6,845 bases of DNA, from NCBI GenBank assembly GCA_018812465.1, contig JAHJCS010000148.1, positions 1-6,845 of the forward strand, in the 5' to 3' direction. The notes beneath the pieces were generated by a model that saw only the letters and a program-made list of their open reading frames with translations, did not search any database and had not been told where the DNA came from. Positions 1 through 6,731 of this stretch are shown here, piece after piece. A program made the translations under genes and the position numbers. The DNA is from Nanobdellota archaeon. GTDB taxonomy: Archaea > Nanobdellota > Nanobdellia > Woesearchaeales > UBA12501. Position 1 is the stretch's first letter. Every line of letters starts with the position of its first letter.

Positions 1-2157
1 GCGGTTGAGAATGCTATTAAAAGATCTGACGGACTTGTGATAATCATTGACAAGAGTGGAAAAGAGGAGATGTATTCATCAAAGATGGCATGCCCTAAAT
101 GCGGCATTGTCTTTGAGGAGCTTCAGCCCAGGATGTTCTCTTTTAATTCTCCGTTCGGCGCATGCGAAAGCTGCCACGGCCTTGGCATAAACATGGATTT
201 TGATCCTGATCTCATAATCCCTGATAAATCAAAGAGCATAGCTGACGGAGCAATAGAGATCTATAAGAATGCTGTCGATGGATGGAGGGGTCAGTATGTT
301 GGCGCTGTCGCAAAACATTTCGGCTTCAGTATATTTACTAAGATAAAAGATCTGAAAAAAGAGCAGTATAATATCTTAATGTATGGATCTGATGAGACAA
401 TAAAATTCAATATGACCATGAAAGGTGGCGATGCGAATTGGTCACATAAAGGCACATGGGAGGGCCTGATTCCTCAGTCAGAGAGATTATACAAGCAGAC
501 TGAATCAGATTACAGGCGCAAGGAGATGGAGAAATTCATGAAGATTTCTTCATGCAATTCATGTCATGGTAAGAGGCTCAAAGACAAGGTTCTTGCTGTC
601 AAGATAACAAACAAGTCCATAATCGACGTGACAGATATGGCGATAACAGACTGCTTAAAGTTTTTCAACAATATAAGTCTGTCAAAAAAAGATCATGAGA
701 TAGCAAAGCATGTCTTAAAAGAGATCAAGAGCAGACTCACTTTTCTTGAGCAGGTCGGATTAGGATACATAACTCTCTCAAGGAATTCTTCCACATTGTC
801 AGGCGGTGAAGCACAGAGGATAAGGCTTGCAACACAGATTGGTTCAAATCTTATGGGTGTGATGTATATACTTGATGAGCCTTCAATAGGCCTTCACCAG
901 AGAGACAACCAGAAACTTATAGGGACTCTCCATCATCTCAGGGATCTTGGGAATACTTTGATTGTGGTGGAACATGATGAAGACACAATAAGGAGGGCGG
1001 ATTATGTTGTTGATATGGGCCCTGGTGCAGGCATACATGGCGGAAAAGTTATCTCAAAGGGAACTCCTGAAGAGATAGAGAAAGACAGCAAGTCTCTTAC
1101 TGGGAAATATTTATCTGGAAAGATGAAGATAGAGACTCCTTTGAAGAGGAGAATTTCTGAAAAGTTCATCAAAGTGACGGGCTGCTGCGAGAACAATCTT
1201 AAGAATATAGATGTGAACATACCTCTCGGAGTGCTTACACTGATAACAGGCGTTTCTGGAAGCGGAAAATCCACTTTTATGTATGAGATATTATACAAGG
1301 GGATGATGAAGAAGATCCATGGTTCAAAAGAGATACCTGGAAAGCATGATGGGATAAAGCTTGATTCAGAGATAGACAAAGTGATAGTGATAGATCAAAG
1401 TCCGATAGGAAAGACTCCAAGGAGCAATCCTGCGACTTACACAAAACTATTTGATGAGGTGAGGGCGCTTTTCTCAGGGACAAAAGAGGCAAAGATGAGG
1501 GGCTACCGCGCAGGAAGATTTTCATTCAATATAGAAGGGGGCAGATGTGAGACCTGCCATGGAGACGGTGTCATAAAGATAGAGATGAATTTCCTTCCTG
1601 ATGTTTATGTCGAATGCGAGGAGTGCAAAGGAAAAAGGTATAACCAGGAGACGCTTGAGGTAAGATATAAAAACAAGTCAATAGCTGATGTGCTTTCAAT
1701 GAGTGTTGAAGAGGCGCTTCTGCTTTTTGAGAACCTTCCTTCACTAAGATCAAAGCTTGAGACTCTAATGCATGTGGGTTTGAGCTACATAAAACTCGGT
1801 CAGAGCTCAACAACATTGTCAGGAGGCGAAGCTCAGAGGATAAAACTCACAAGAGAGCTTGCAAAAAGAGATACAGGAAAGACATTGTACCTTCTTGATG
1901 AGCCGACAACAGGCCTTCATTTCCATGATGTAAGGAAACTGATAAATGTGTTAAACGAGCTTGTAGAAAAGGGAAACAGTGTGGTTGTAATAGAACATAA
2001 CCTTGATGTGATAAAGAACGCAGACCATGTCATAGATCTCGGCCCAGAAGGAGGGGGCAAAGGAGGAAGGGTGATTGCAGACGGCGCGCCTGAACAGATA
2101 GTCAAGAACAAAGAGAGCTATACAGGAAGATTCTTGAAAGATATTCTTAAGAAATGA
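1..2157 (+). CDS. uvrA: UvrABC excinuclease subunit A, UvrA (5' end outside window)
   Basis: UvrA is the ABC-type ATPase that dimerises, scans DNA for distortions and loads UvrB. The reading frame is open from base 1, so the gene begins upstream. The GTG at 37 is internal, because the coding match (AVENAIKRSDGLV) continues before it. 718 codons remain. Aligned from memory to E. coli UvrA (940 residues, first zinc Cys near 253), about 220 N-terminal residues are missing, including the first Walker A. Visible in order: zinc-module cysteines CPKC (91-102) and CESC (163-174); CNSC (553-564); first ABC signature LSGGEAQR (796-819) and Walker B LDEPSIGL (871-894); second Walker A GVSGSGKS (1249-1272); the conserved DQSPIGKTPRSNPATY stretch; second zinc module CETC (1546-1557) and CEEC (1615-1626); second signature (1816-1839) and Walker B LLDEPTTGLH (from 1891). 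The C-terminus (GRFLKDILKK) ends where the family normally ends. All motifs look intact, so the visible part should be functional. uvrC follows after 35 bases. Confidence 0.98.
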   Translation, partial: AVENAIKRSDGLVIIIDKSGKEEMYSSKMACPKCGIVFEELQPRMFSFNSPFGACESCHGLGINMDFDPDLIIPDKSKSIADGAIEIYKNAVDGWRGQYVGAVAKHFGFSIFTKIKDLKKEQYNILMYGSDETIKFNMTMKGGDANWSHKGTWEGLIPQSERLYKQTESDYRRKEMEKFMKISSCNSCHGKRLKDKVLAVKITNKSIIDVTDMAITDCLKFFNNISLSKKDHEIAKHVLKEIKSRLTFLEQVGLGYITLSRNSSTLSGGEAQRIRLATQIGSNLMGVMYILDEPSIGLHQRDNQKLIGTLHHLRDLGNTLIVVEHDEDTIRRADYVVDMGPGAGIHGGKVISKGTPEEIEKDSKSLTGKYLSGKMKIETPLKRRISEKFIKVTGCCENNLKNIDVNIPLGVLTLITGVSGSGKSTFMYEILYKGMMKKIHGSKEIPGKHDGIKLDSEIDKVIVIDQSPIGKTPRSNPATYTKLFDEVRALFSGTKEAKMRGYRAGRFSFNIEGGRCETCHGDGVIKIEMNFLPDVYVECEECKGKRYNQETLEVRYKNKSIADVLSMSVEEALLLFENLPSLRSKLETLMHVGLSYIKLGQSSTTLSGGEAQRIKLTRELAKRDTGKTLYLLDEPTTGLHFHDVRKLINVLNELVEKGNSVVVIEHNLDVIKNADHVIDLGPEGGGKGGRVIADGAPEQIVKNKESYTGRFLKDILKK

Positions 2158-2192
2158 AACATAATAATAAATAATAAAAATATACTGATAAT
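2158..2192 (+). promoter_or_regulatory. AT-rich uvrA-uvrC spacer, possible weak promoter
   Basis: These 35 bases hold a single G and two Cs, mostly ATA/ATAA units. There is no Shine-Dalgarno-like purine run before the uvrC ATG. In an archaeal reading, the AT-rich stretch around 2162-2175 lies about 20-30 bases before the ATG and could act as a TATA element for a leaderless uvrC transcript. The composition is too simple to separate a promoter from plain AT-rich linker, and uvrC may just be read through from uvrA. Confidence 0.3.
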
Positions 2193-3773
2193 ATGGATCA
2201 ATCAAAAAATCTGCCAAATGACCCGGGATGTTATCTATTCAGGGATAAATCTAAGAACATAATCTACATCGGAAAGGCAAAGAACCTGAAGAAGAGGGTG
2301 GGAAGTTATTTCTCAGGAAAGACACTTGACCCAAAGACATCAGTCCTTGTAACTCAGATAGCTGATATAGATTTCATAGCGACGGAAAATGAGATAGAAG
2401 CACTTATTCTTGAGAACAATCTGATAAAAAAGCATCTTCCAAAGTATAACATAAACTTAAAGGACGGAAAAAGATACGCTTACCTTGAAGTCACAGGAGA
2501 GGAATTTCCTCGCATACTCATAGCAAGGAGCAGTGAATGTTCTACACCTGGAGGAAAGCTGTTTGGCCCTTTTGTTTCAGGGACTGAAAGGAATGAAATC
2601 ATGGAGTTTCTTGTAAGATCATTGGGCATAAGGACTTGCAGGAGGCTTCCGAGGAAAGCCTGCCTGAGATACCCTATTGGTTTGTGTCTTGCGCCCTGTA
2701 TATTACCTGATGTAAAAGATGAGTACCTTTCATCCATCTCTTATGCAAAAGACATTCTCTCAGGAAAATCAAAGGAAGCGCTTGTACGGCTCAAAAAAGA
2801 TATGTCTGAATTGTCTAAGAAAAAAGATTATGAGTCTGCACTTAAAAAGAGGGATGTTATAATCGGCATAAGAAGGATAAATGAGGCACAGAACATGGAG
2901 AGGAACAAGGCTTATGATGAGAATGCAATAAGTTACATGGTCAGGGATGATAAAATATATCTGCTGCTATTCAGGATAAAGAAAGGCATATTAGAAAGCA
3001 AGGAGGAGTTTATATTCAGCCATGATAATGCCATATCAAATGAAGAAATTCTTGAGGATTTTATAATACAATATTATTCAGAGAATCCAATTCCAAAAGA
3101 GATACTCATACATTCAGTAATAAGCCCTTCTGTAGGAAAATTCCTCTCTGAAAAGAAAGGAAGACCTGTAAAGATAGTGTCTCCAATAAAAGGCGACAAG
3201 AAGCATCTTATAGATCTTGCAAAGAAGAATCTAGAACTTGTTTTCTTTGCCCAGGAGAAGAAGCTCACTGAACTGAAGGAGGTCTTAAACCTTGAAACCA
3301 TTCCTGATATAATAGAATGCTTTGATATCTCTCATATCTCAGGGACATCAATGGTCGGTTCTATGGTCCGGTTCAGAAGAGGAATTGAGGATAAGGCAAA
3401 TTATAGGAGATTTAAGATACGCTCTGTAAAAGGAATAGATGACACATCTGCAATAGCAGAAGTTGTAAGGAGAAGATATTCTCGCTTGCGTGATAGTGGG
3501 GCAAAGATGCCTGATCTTATAATAATAGATGGTGGGATAGGTCAGTTGAATTCCGCTCTCTCTGAGCTTGAGAAGCTTGGCCTAAAGATACCTATAATCT
3601 CCATAGCAAAGCAGTTTGAGGATGTCTACACTCCAAAAAGCAATGTGCCTCTCAACATAGATAAAAGATCATCTGCACTTAATCTGATACAAAGAGCAAG
3701 GGATGAGGCACACCGGTTTGCAATAAGCTATAATCGGCTTCTCAGGAAAAAAGAGATGGTGAACAAAAGATGA
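2193..3773 (+). CDS. uvrC: UvrABC excinuclease subunit C, UvrC, lacking C-terminal HhH domain
   Basis: UvrC is the nuclease that cuts the damaged strand on both sides of the lesion once UvrB is loaded. The 526-residue protein has an N-terminal GIY-YIG nuclease domain (GCY at 12-14, YIG at 25-27, R35, E74 in LILENNLIK) for the 3' cut. Four cysteines at 149, 157, 165 and 169 (C-X7-C-X7-C-X3-C) sit where UvrC proteins bind an iron-sulfur cluster. A UVR/UvrB-binding helix pair lies at about 196-230. The RNase H-like domain for the 5' cut keeps its D378 (FDISH), D446 (IIIDGG) and H507 (RDEAH). The protein stops 19 residues after that His, whereas E. coli UvrC (610 residues) has about 70 more forming a tandem helix-hairpin-helix DNA-binding domain. 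That domain is absent, and uvrB overlaps the stop codon, so no frameshifted remainder fits. The ATG start places the GIY motif at the usual distance. No Shine-Dalgarno is visible. Confidence 0.97.
   Translation: MDQSKNLPNDPGCYLFRDKSKNIIYIGKAKNLKKRVGSYFSGKTLDPKTSVLVTQIADIDFIATENEIEALILENNLIKKHLPKYNINLKDGKRYAYLEVTGEEFPRILIARSSECSTPGGKLFGPFVSGTERNEIMEFLVRSLGIRTCRRLPRKACLRYPIGLCLAPCILPDVKDEYLSSISYAKDILSGKSKEALVRLKKDMSELSKKKDYESALKKRDVIIGIRRINEAQNMERNKAYDENAISYMVRDDKIYLLLFRIKKGILESKEEFIFSHDNAISNEEILEDFIIQYYSENPIPKEILIHSVISPSVGKFLSEKKGRPVKIVSPIKGDKKHLIDLAKKNLELVFFAQEKKLTELKEVLNLETIPDIIECFDISHISGTSMVGSMVRFRRGIEDKANYRRFKIRSVKGIDDTSAIAEVVRRRYSRLRDSGAKMPDLIIIDGGIGQLNSALSELEKLGLKIPIISIAKQFEDVYTPKSNVPLNIDKRSSALNLIQRARDEAHRFAISYNRLLRKKEMVNKR
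3758..3762 (+). promoter_or_regulatory. Ribosome binding site of uvrB
   Basis: GGTGA inside the end of uvrC matches the 3' end of 16S rRNA (anti-SD ...UCACCUCC) and lies 7 bases before the uvrB ATG. With the ATGA stop/start overlap at 3770-3773 it supports coupled translation of uvrC and uvrB and supports the chosen uvrB start. Confidence 0.6.
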
Positions 3774-5824
3774 AGAATCAAAAGAAGCAGCCTAAGAAGC
3801 AGCCTAAGAAGCAGCCTAAGAAGCAGCCTAAGAAGCAGCTAAAGATTGTATTAGGTAATCAACCTAAAGATTCAGATTCTCTTCCTAAATTTATATTAAA
3901 ATCTGGTTTTAAGCCAAAAGGAAGCCAGCCAGAAGCCATAAAAAAGCTTGTGTTCGGGCTTTCAACAGGATATCCTCGCCAGACTCTGCTGGGAGTGACA
4001 GGCTCAGGAAAGACCTTCACAATGGCAAATGTGATAAAAGAATATAATCGGCCAACGATAGTGATAGCTCATAACAAGACTCTTGCTGCACAGCTTTATA
4101 ACGAGCTTAAGGAGTTCTTCCCTAAAAACCGTGTTGAATATTTTGTTTCATATTATGATTATTACCAGCCTGAATCATATCTTCCTCAGAAAGACATGTA
4201 CATAGAGAAAGATTCAGACATAAATCCAAAACTTGAGCAGATGAGACTCTCTGCAACTGCATCTCTTGTATCAAGAAAAGATGTAATAGTTGTGGCCTCA
4301 GTATCCTGTATATATTCTGTCGGAAATCCTAAAGATTATCAGGGGATGGGTGTTGAGCTCAGCAAGGGAGACTCTCTTGGGAGAAGAAATCTCCTTTCAA
4401 AATTGTTGGACATGCAGTATGAGCGTAATGATGCCGAGCTTATGCCAGGAAGATTTAGGGTCAAAGGAGATACAGTGGACATAATTCCTGGATATTATAA
4501 TAATCCAATCAGGATAGAGTTCTTAGGAGAAAAAATAGACCGGATATCTGAGATAAGCAAGGCAACAGGAGATACACTGGACCGGATGAACTATTTCCAT
4601 ATATTTCCTGCAAAACATTTTGTGATACCTAAAGAGAGGATAGACTCTGCAATAAACCTTATGAAAGATGAGCTTGATTCGACACTACCCTCACTTGGCA
4701 TGATAGAAGCCCACAGGCTTAAGCAGAGGACAATGCACGATATAGAGATGATACAAGAGACAGGATTTTGCAAGGGAATAGAGAATTACTCAAGGCATTT
4801 CGACGGAAGAAGCGAGGGTCAGAGGCCTTTTTGCCTTCTTGATTATTTCGGTGATGATTTTCTGGTAATGATAGATGAGAGCCACCAGACAATACCTCAG
4901 CTCAATGGCATGTATAACGGCGACCGCGCAAGGAAGAAATCTCTTATTGACTATGGATTCAGGCTACCTTCAGCATATGACAACAGGCCTTTGAGATTCC
5001 AGGAATTTGAGGAAATAATCACAAAGCAGAAGACCATATTCATATCAGCCACTCCTGCAGATTATGAGAAACAATCTTCAAGCCAGATTGTCGAGCAGAT
5101 AATAAGGCCTACAGGCCTTATCGACCCTGAAGTCATAATAAGGCCGATAAAAGGGCAGGTCGATGACTTGATCGCAGAGACAAAGAGAGCAATAGCAAAA
5201 GGAGACAGAATACTTGTGACAACTCTTACCAAGAAGCTTGCTGAAGAGCTTTCAGAACATCTTGCCCAGAGAGGCATAAAGACAAGATACCTTCATTCTG
5301 AGATAGAGACTCTTGAGAGGACAGAGATAATAAGGGAGCTTAGGCTGGGTAAATTTGATGTACTTGTCGGCATAAATCTCCTAAGAGAGGGATTGGACAT
5401 ACCTGAAGTGGGATTCATAGGTATACTTGATGCTGACAAGGAAGGGTTTCTACGTGATTCAAGGAGTTTGATACAGATAATCGGGAGGGCTGCAAGGAAT
5501 CTTGATTCCAAGGTAGTTCTTTATGCTGATATGATCACTGATTCTATAAAATCTGCAATGACTGAGACAGCAAGGAGAAGAAGGATACAGGATGATTACA
5601 ATTTAATGCATAAGATAAAGCCCAAGAAGATAGTAAAACCTGTCAAGGAAAAGGAAGTTGATATCACAGATACAAAACACATACCTAAATCAGACATCCC
5701 TAATATGATAATCGAGCTTGAGGCCCAGATGGAAGAGGCAGCTGACCTGCTTGATTTTGAGACTGCAATACAGATAAGGGATAAGGTAAAGAGGCTAAAC
5801 GAGCGAATATCCAGAAAGGATTGA
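3770..5824 (+). CDS. uvrB: UvrABC excinuclease subunit B, UvrB, with Lys/Gln-rich N-terminal tail
   Basis: UvrB is the damage-verifying, helicase-like ATPase at the centre of nucleotide excision repair. It receives DNA from UvrA and then recruits UvrC. The protein is 684 residues. Walker A GVTGSGKT is at 75-82, the Tyr-rich beta-hairpin that probes damage at about 123-146 (YYDYYQPESY), and the helicase motif RLSATASL near 159-166. DESH (Walker B) is at 369-372, SATP at 426-429, the C-terminal helicase lobe has GINLLREGLD at 534-543, and motif VI (QIIGRAARN) is at 569-577. A UVR motif for UvrC/UvrA contact spans about 643-680. All key residues are present. The family core begins near residue 41 (KFILKSGFKP), so about 35 residues precede the normal start, including KKQP repeats. 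No ATG, GTG or TTG lies in frame between the first codon and the core, so the ATG at 3770 is the only ordinary start. It overlaps uvrC by 4 bases (ATGA). Confidence 0.98.
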   Translation: MKNQKKQPKKQPKKQPKKQPKKQLKIVLGNQPKDSDSLPKFILKSGFKPKGSQPEAIKKLVFGLSTGYPRQTLLGVTGSGKTFTMANVIKEYNRPTIVIAHNKTLAAQLYNELKEFFPKNRVEYFVSYYDYYQPESYLPQKDMYIEKDSDINPKLEQMRLSATASLVSRKDVIVVASVSCIYSVGNPKDYQGMGVELSKGDSLGRRNLLSKLLDMQYERNDAELMPGRFRVKGDTVDIIPGYYNNPIRIEFLGEKIDRISEISKATGDTLDRMNYFHIFPAKHFVIPKERIDSAINLMKDELDSTLPSLGMIEAHRLKQRTMHDIEMIQETGFCKGIENYSRHFDGRSEGQRPFCLLDYFGDDFLVMIDESHQTIPQLNGMYNGDRARKKSLIDYGFRLPSAYDNRPLRFQEFEEIITKQKTIFISATPADYEKQSSSQIVEQIIRPTGLIDPEVIIRPIKGQVDDLIAETKRAIAKGDRILVTTLTKKLAEELSEHLAQRGIKTRYLHSEIETLERTEIIRELRLGKFDVLVGINLLREGLDIPEVGFIGILDADKEGFLRDSRSLIQIIGRAARNLDSKVVLYADMITDSIKSAMTETARRRRIQDDYNLMHKIKPKKIVKPVKEKEVDITDTKHIPKSDIPNMIIELEAQMEEAADLLDFETAIQIRDKVKRLNERISRKD
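3782..3839 (+). repeat. 12-base tandem repeat encoding KKQP, 5' end of uvrB
   Basis: Four perfect copies of AAGAAGCAGCCT (3782-3793, 3794-3805, 3806-3817, 3818-3829) are followed by a fifth partial copy that matches for ten bases and then reads CTA instead of CCT. Each unit encodes Lys-Lys-Gln-Pro, giving a strongly basic, probably disordered tail on UvrB. The unit is a multiple of three, so a gain or loss of copies by slippage would change tail length without breaking the frame. The identity of the copies, including synonymous positions, points to recent expansion. Confidence 0.95.
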
Positions 5825-5897
5825 TGGATAGGCTGGAAATACTGCTGTTAGGATATTCTGATATAATCTAGGTAACCAGGGTTCAGGTATATATGGA

Positions 5898-5910
5898 CTT
5901 TCTCTCTTTT
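5898..5910 (+). terminator. Possible T-rich terminator after uvrB
   Basis: A pyrimidine run (CTT TCTCTC TTTT) lies about 75 bases after the uvrB stop, just before the next gene's putative TATA box. Archaeal RNA polymerase can stop at T-rich tracts without a hairpin, and I see no stem-loop before it. The C interruptions make this a weak candidate. The rest of the 5825-5897 spacer shows no recognisable feature. Confidence 0.25.
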
Positions 5911-5916
5911 CAGCAA

Positions 5917-5926
5917 TAATTATAAA
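5917..5926 (+). promoter_or_regulatory. Archaeal-type TATA box for a leaderless pseudouridine synthase transcript
   Basis: AATTATAAAC is centred about 27 bases before the ATG at 5949. That is the distance from an archaeal TATA box to the transcription start, so the mRNA would start at or next to the ATG. No Shine-Dalgarno sequence lies before that ATG, which fits a leaderless message. A BRE upstream is not convincing. Confidence 0.5.
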
Positions 5927-5948
5927 CCAGTCCGAAATCCAGTATAAC

Positions 5949-6638
5949 ATGCAAGAAACACATCGTGTTCAGAAGCTCCTGAGCAATTATGGCTATTGCT
6001 CTCGAAGAAAAGCTGAGAAGTTTATCGAGGAAGGCAGAGTCAGGGTTAATGGCAAGACTATCTCTATTGGCGACAAAGCAAGTGAATCTGATGAGATAAC
6101 TGTTGATGGCTATCCTGTCCAAGGGCAAGAGAAGGTGTATCTCATGCTCAATAAGCCTCATGGCTGTGTGACTGCTTTGAGCGACAGCAGGTATAAGACA
6201 GTCATGGAGTATATTCCTGTGAAAGAAAGGGTTTTTCCAATCGGCAGGCTGGACTACAATACCACAGGGCTTCTTCTTTTCACAAATGATGGTGATTTTG
6301 CCAATAATGTTATGCATCCAAGATATGAGATAAAGAAGACTTATCTTGTTGAGATTGACGCTCCAATAACTCCTCAGGACATCCGCATGATTGAATCAGG
6401 AGTGATTCTTGAGGACGGTAAGACAAGCAAATCAAAGATAAAAAAGATCAGCCCAGATCAAGTTGAGATAACTATCCATGAAGGAAAGAACAGGATAGTG
6501 AGAAGGATATTTAAGGTACTTGGGTATAAAGTACTTAGGCTCAAAAGAATCAGGATAGGAAAGCTTGATCTTGGGAATCTTATGCCCGGCAAGCACAAAA
6601 GGCTCACAGAAACAGATATCAAGAAGATATTCTTATGA
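5949..6638 (+). CDS. RsuA/RluB-family rRNA pseudouridine synthase
   Basis: The 229-residue protein should convert a specific uridine in ribosomal RNA to pseudouridine. An N-terminal S4 RNA-binding domain (about residues 6-53; SRRKAEKFIEEGRVRVNGK) precedes the catalytic domain. The family motif GRLDYNTTGLL carries the catalytic Asp at 102 (GRLD 99-102). The later family motif EGKNRIVRRIFKVLGYKV is at 178-195, followed by RLKRIRIGKLDLG. Length is close to E. coli RsuA (231). The S4 start and the late EGKNRIVRR motif look RluB-like (23S rRNA target in bacteria), but the target (16S or 23S) cannot be read from the sequence, so no symbol is given. The ATG directly precedes the S4 domain and no Shine-Dalgarno is present. 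It is separated from uvrB by 124 bases with its own putative promoter, so it is probably not part of the uvr operon. Confidence 0.95.
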   Translation: MQETHRVQKLLSNYGYCSRRKAEKFIEEGRVRVNGKTISIGDKASESDEITVDGYPVQGQEKVYLMLNKPHGCVTALSDSRYKTVMEYIPVKERVFPIGRLDYNTTGLLLFTNDGDFANNVMHPRYEIKKTYLVEIDAPITPQDIRMIESGVILEDGKTSKSKIKKISPDQVEITIHEGKNRIVRRIFKVLGYKVLRLKRIRIGKLDLGNLMPGKHKRLTETDIKKIFL

Positions 6639-6686
6639 TCCCGGTTATTATTTGTATCCTAGAAATATTTCTTGTTCCAAAGAAAC

Positions 6687-6695
6687 CTTTTTAAG
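6687..6695 (+). promoter_or_regulatory. Archaeal-type promoter (A-rich BRE-like stretch plus TATA box) of the last gene
   Basis: CTTTTTAAG is preceded directly by an A-rich stretch (CCAAAGAAAC, 6678-6687) in the BRE position. Initiation about 26 bases downstream of the box centre would fall near 6715-6718, leaving a leader of about 15 bases that contains the AGAGG ribosome binding site. The spacing is internally consistent. The remainder of the 6639-6686 spacer shows nothing else I recognise. Confidence 0.5.
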
Positions 6696-6720
6696 TGAAA
6701 ACCTATTTTCTCAGTAAAAA

Positions 6721-6725
6721 AGAGG
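6721..6725 (+). promoter_or_regulatory. Shine-Dalgarno site that decides a TTG start
   Basis: AGAGG (AGAGGT with the next base) lies 6 bases before TTG at 6732. The reading frame upstream to the stop at 6696-6698 contains no ATG or GTG, so this site together with the TTG defines the start of the last gene. Confidence 0.65.
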
Positions 6726-6731
6726 TATATA

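Noticed and set aside
1002..1525. Minus-strand open frames opposite uvrA (82-125 codons), and similar ones opposite uvrC, uvrB and the pseudouridine synthase
   Set aside because: They lie wholly or almost wholly opposite well-supported conserved genes, have no recognisable domains and show the Ser/Pro/Phe-rich composition expected of reverse-frame shadows.
3740..3850. Possible frameshift hiding the missing UvrC HhH domain
   Set aside because: The stop codon is overlapped by the uvrB start and the following bases are the KKQP repeat in the uvrB frame, so no room remains for HhH coding sequence in any frame.
5820..5863. Box C/D-type guide RNA between uvrB and the pseudouridine synthase (TTGATGG near 5821, CTGA near 5859)
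   Set aside because: The C-box match is imperfect, no internal C'/D' pair is seen, and no terminal stem closes it.
5821..5867. Bacterial sigma-70 style promoter: perfect TATAAT at 5862-5867 with TTGATG at 5821
   Set aside because: The two elements are about 35 bases apart instead of 16-18, no -35 match lies at the right place, and the start would leave an 80-base leader without a ribosome binding site. The TATA box at 5917-5926 fits better.
5870..5893. T-arm-like GGGTTCAGG suggesting a tRNA remnant
   Set aside because: No acceptor, D or anticodon arm can be drawn around it; the match is a few bases only.
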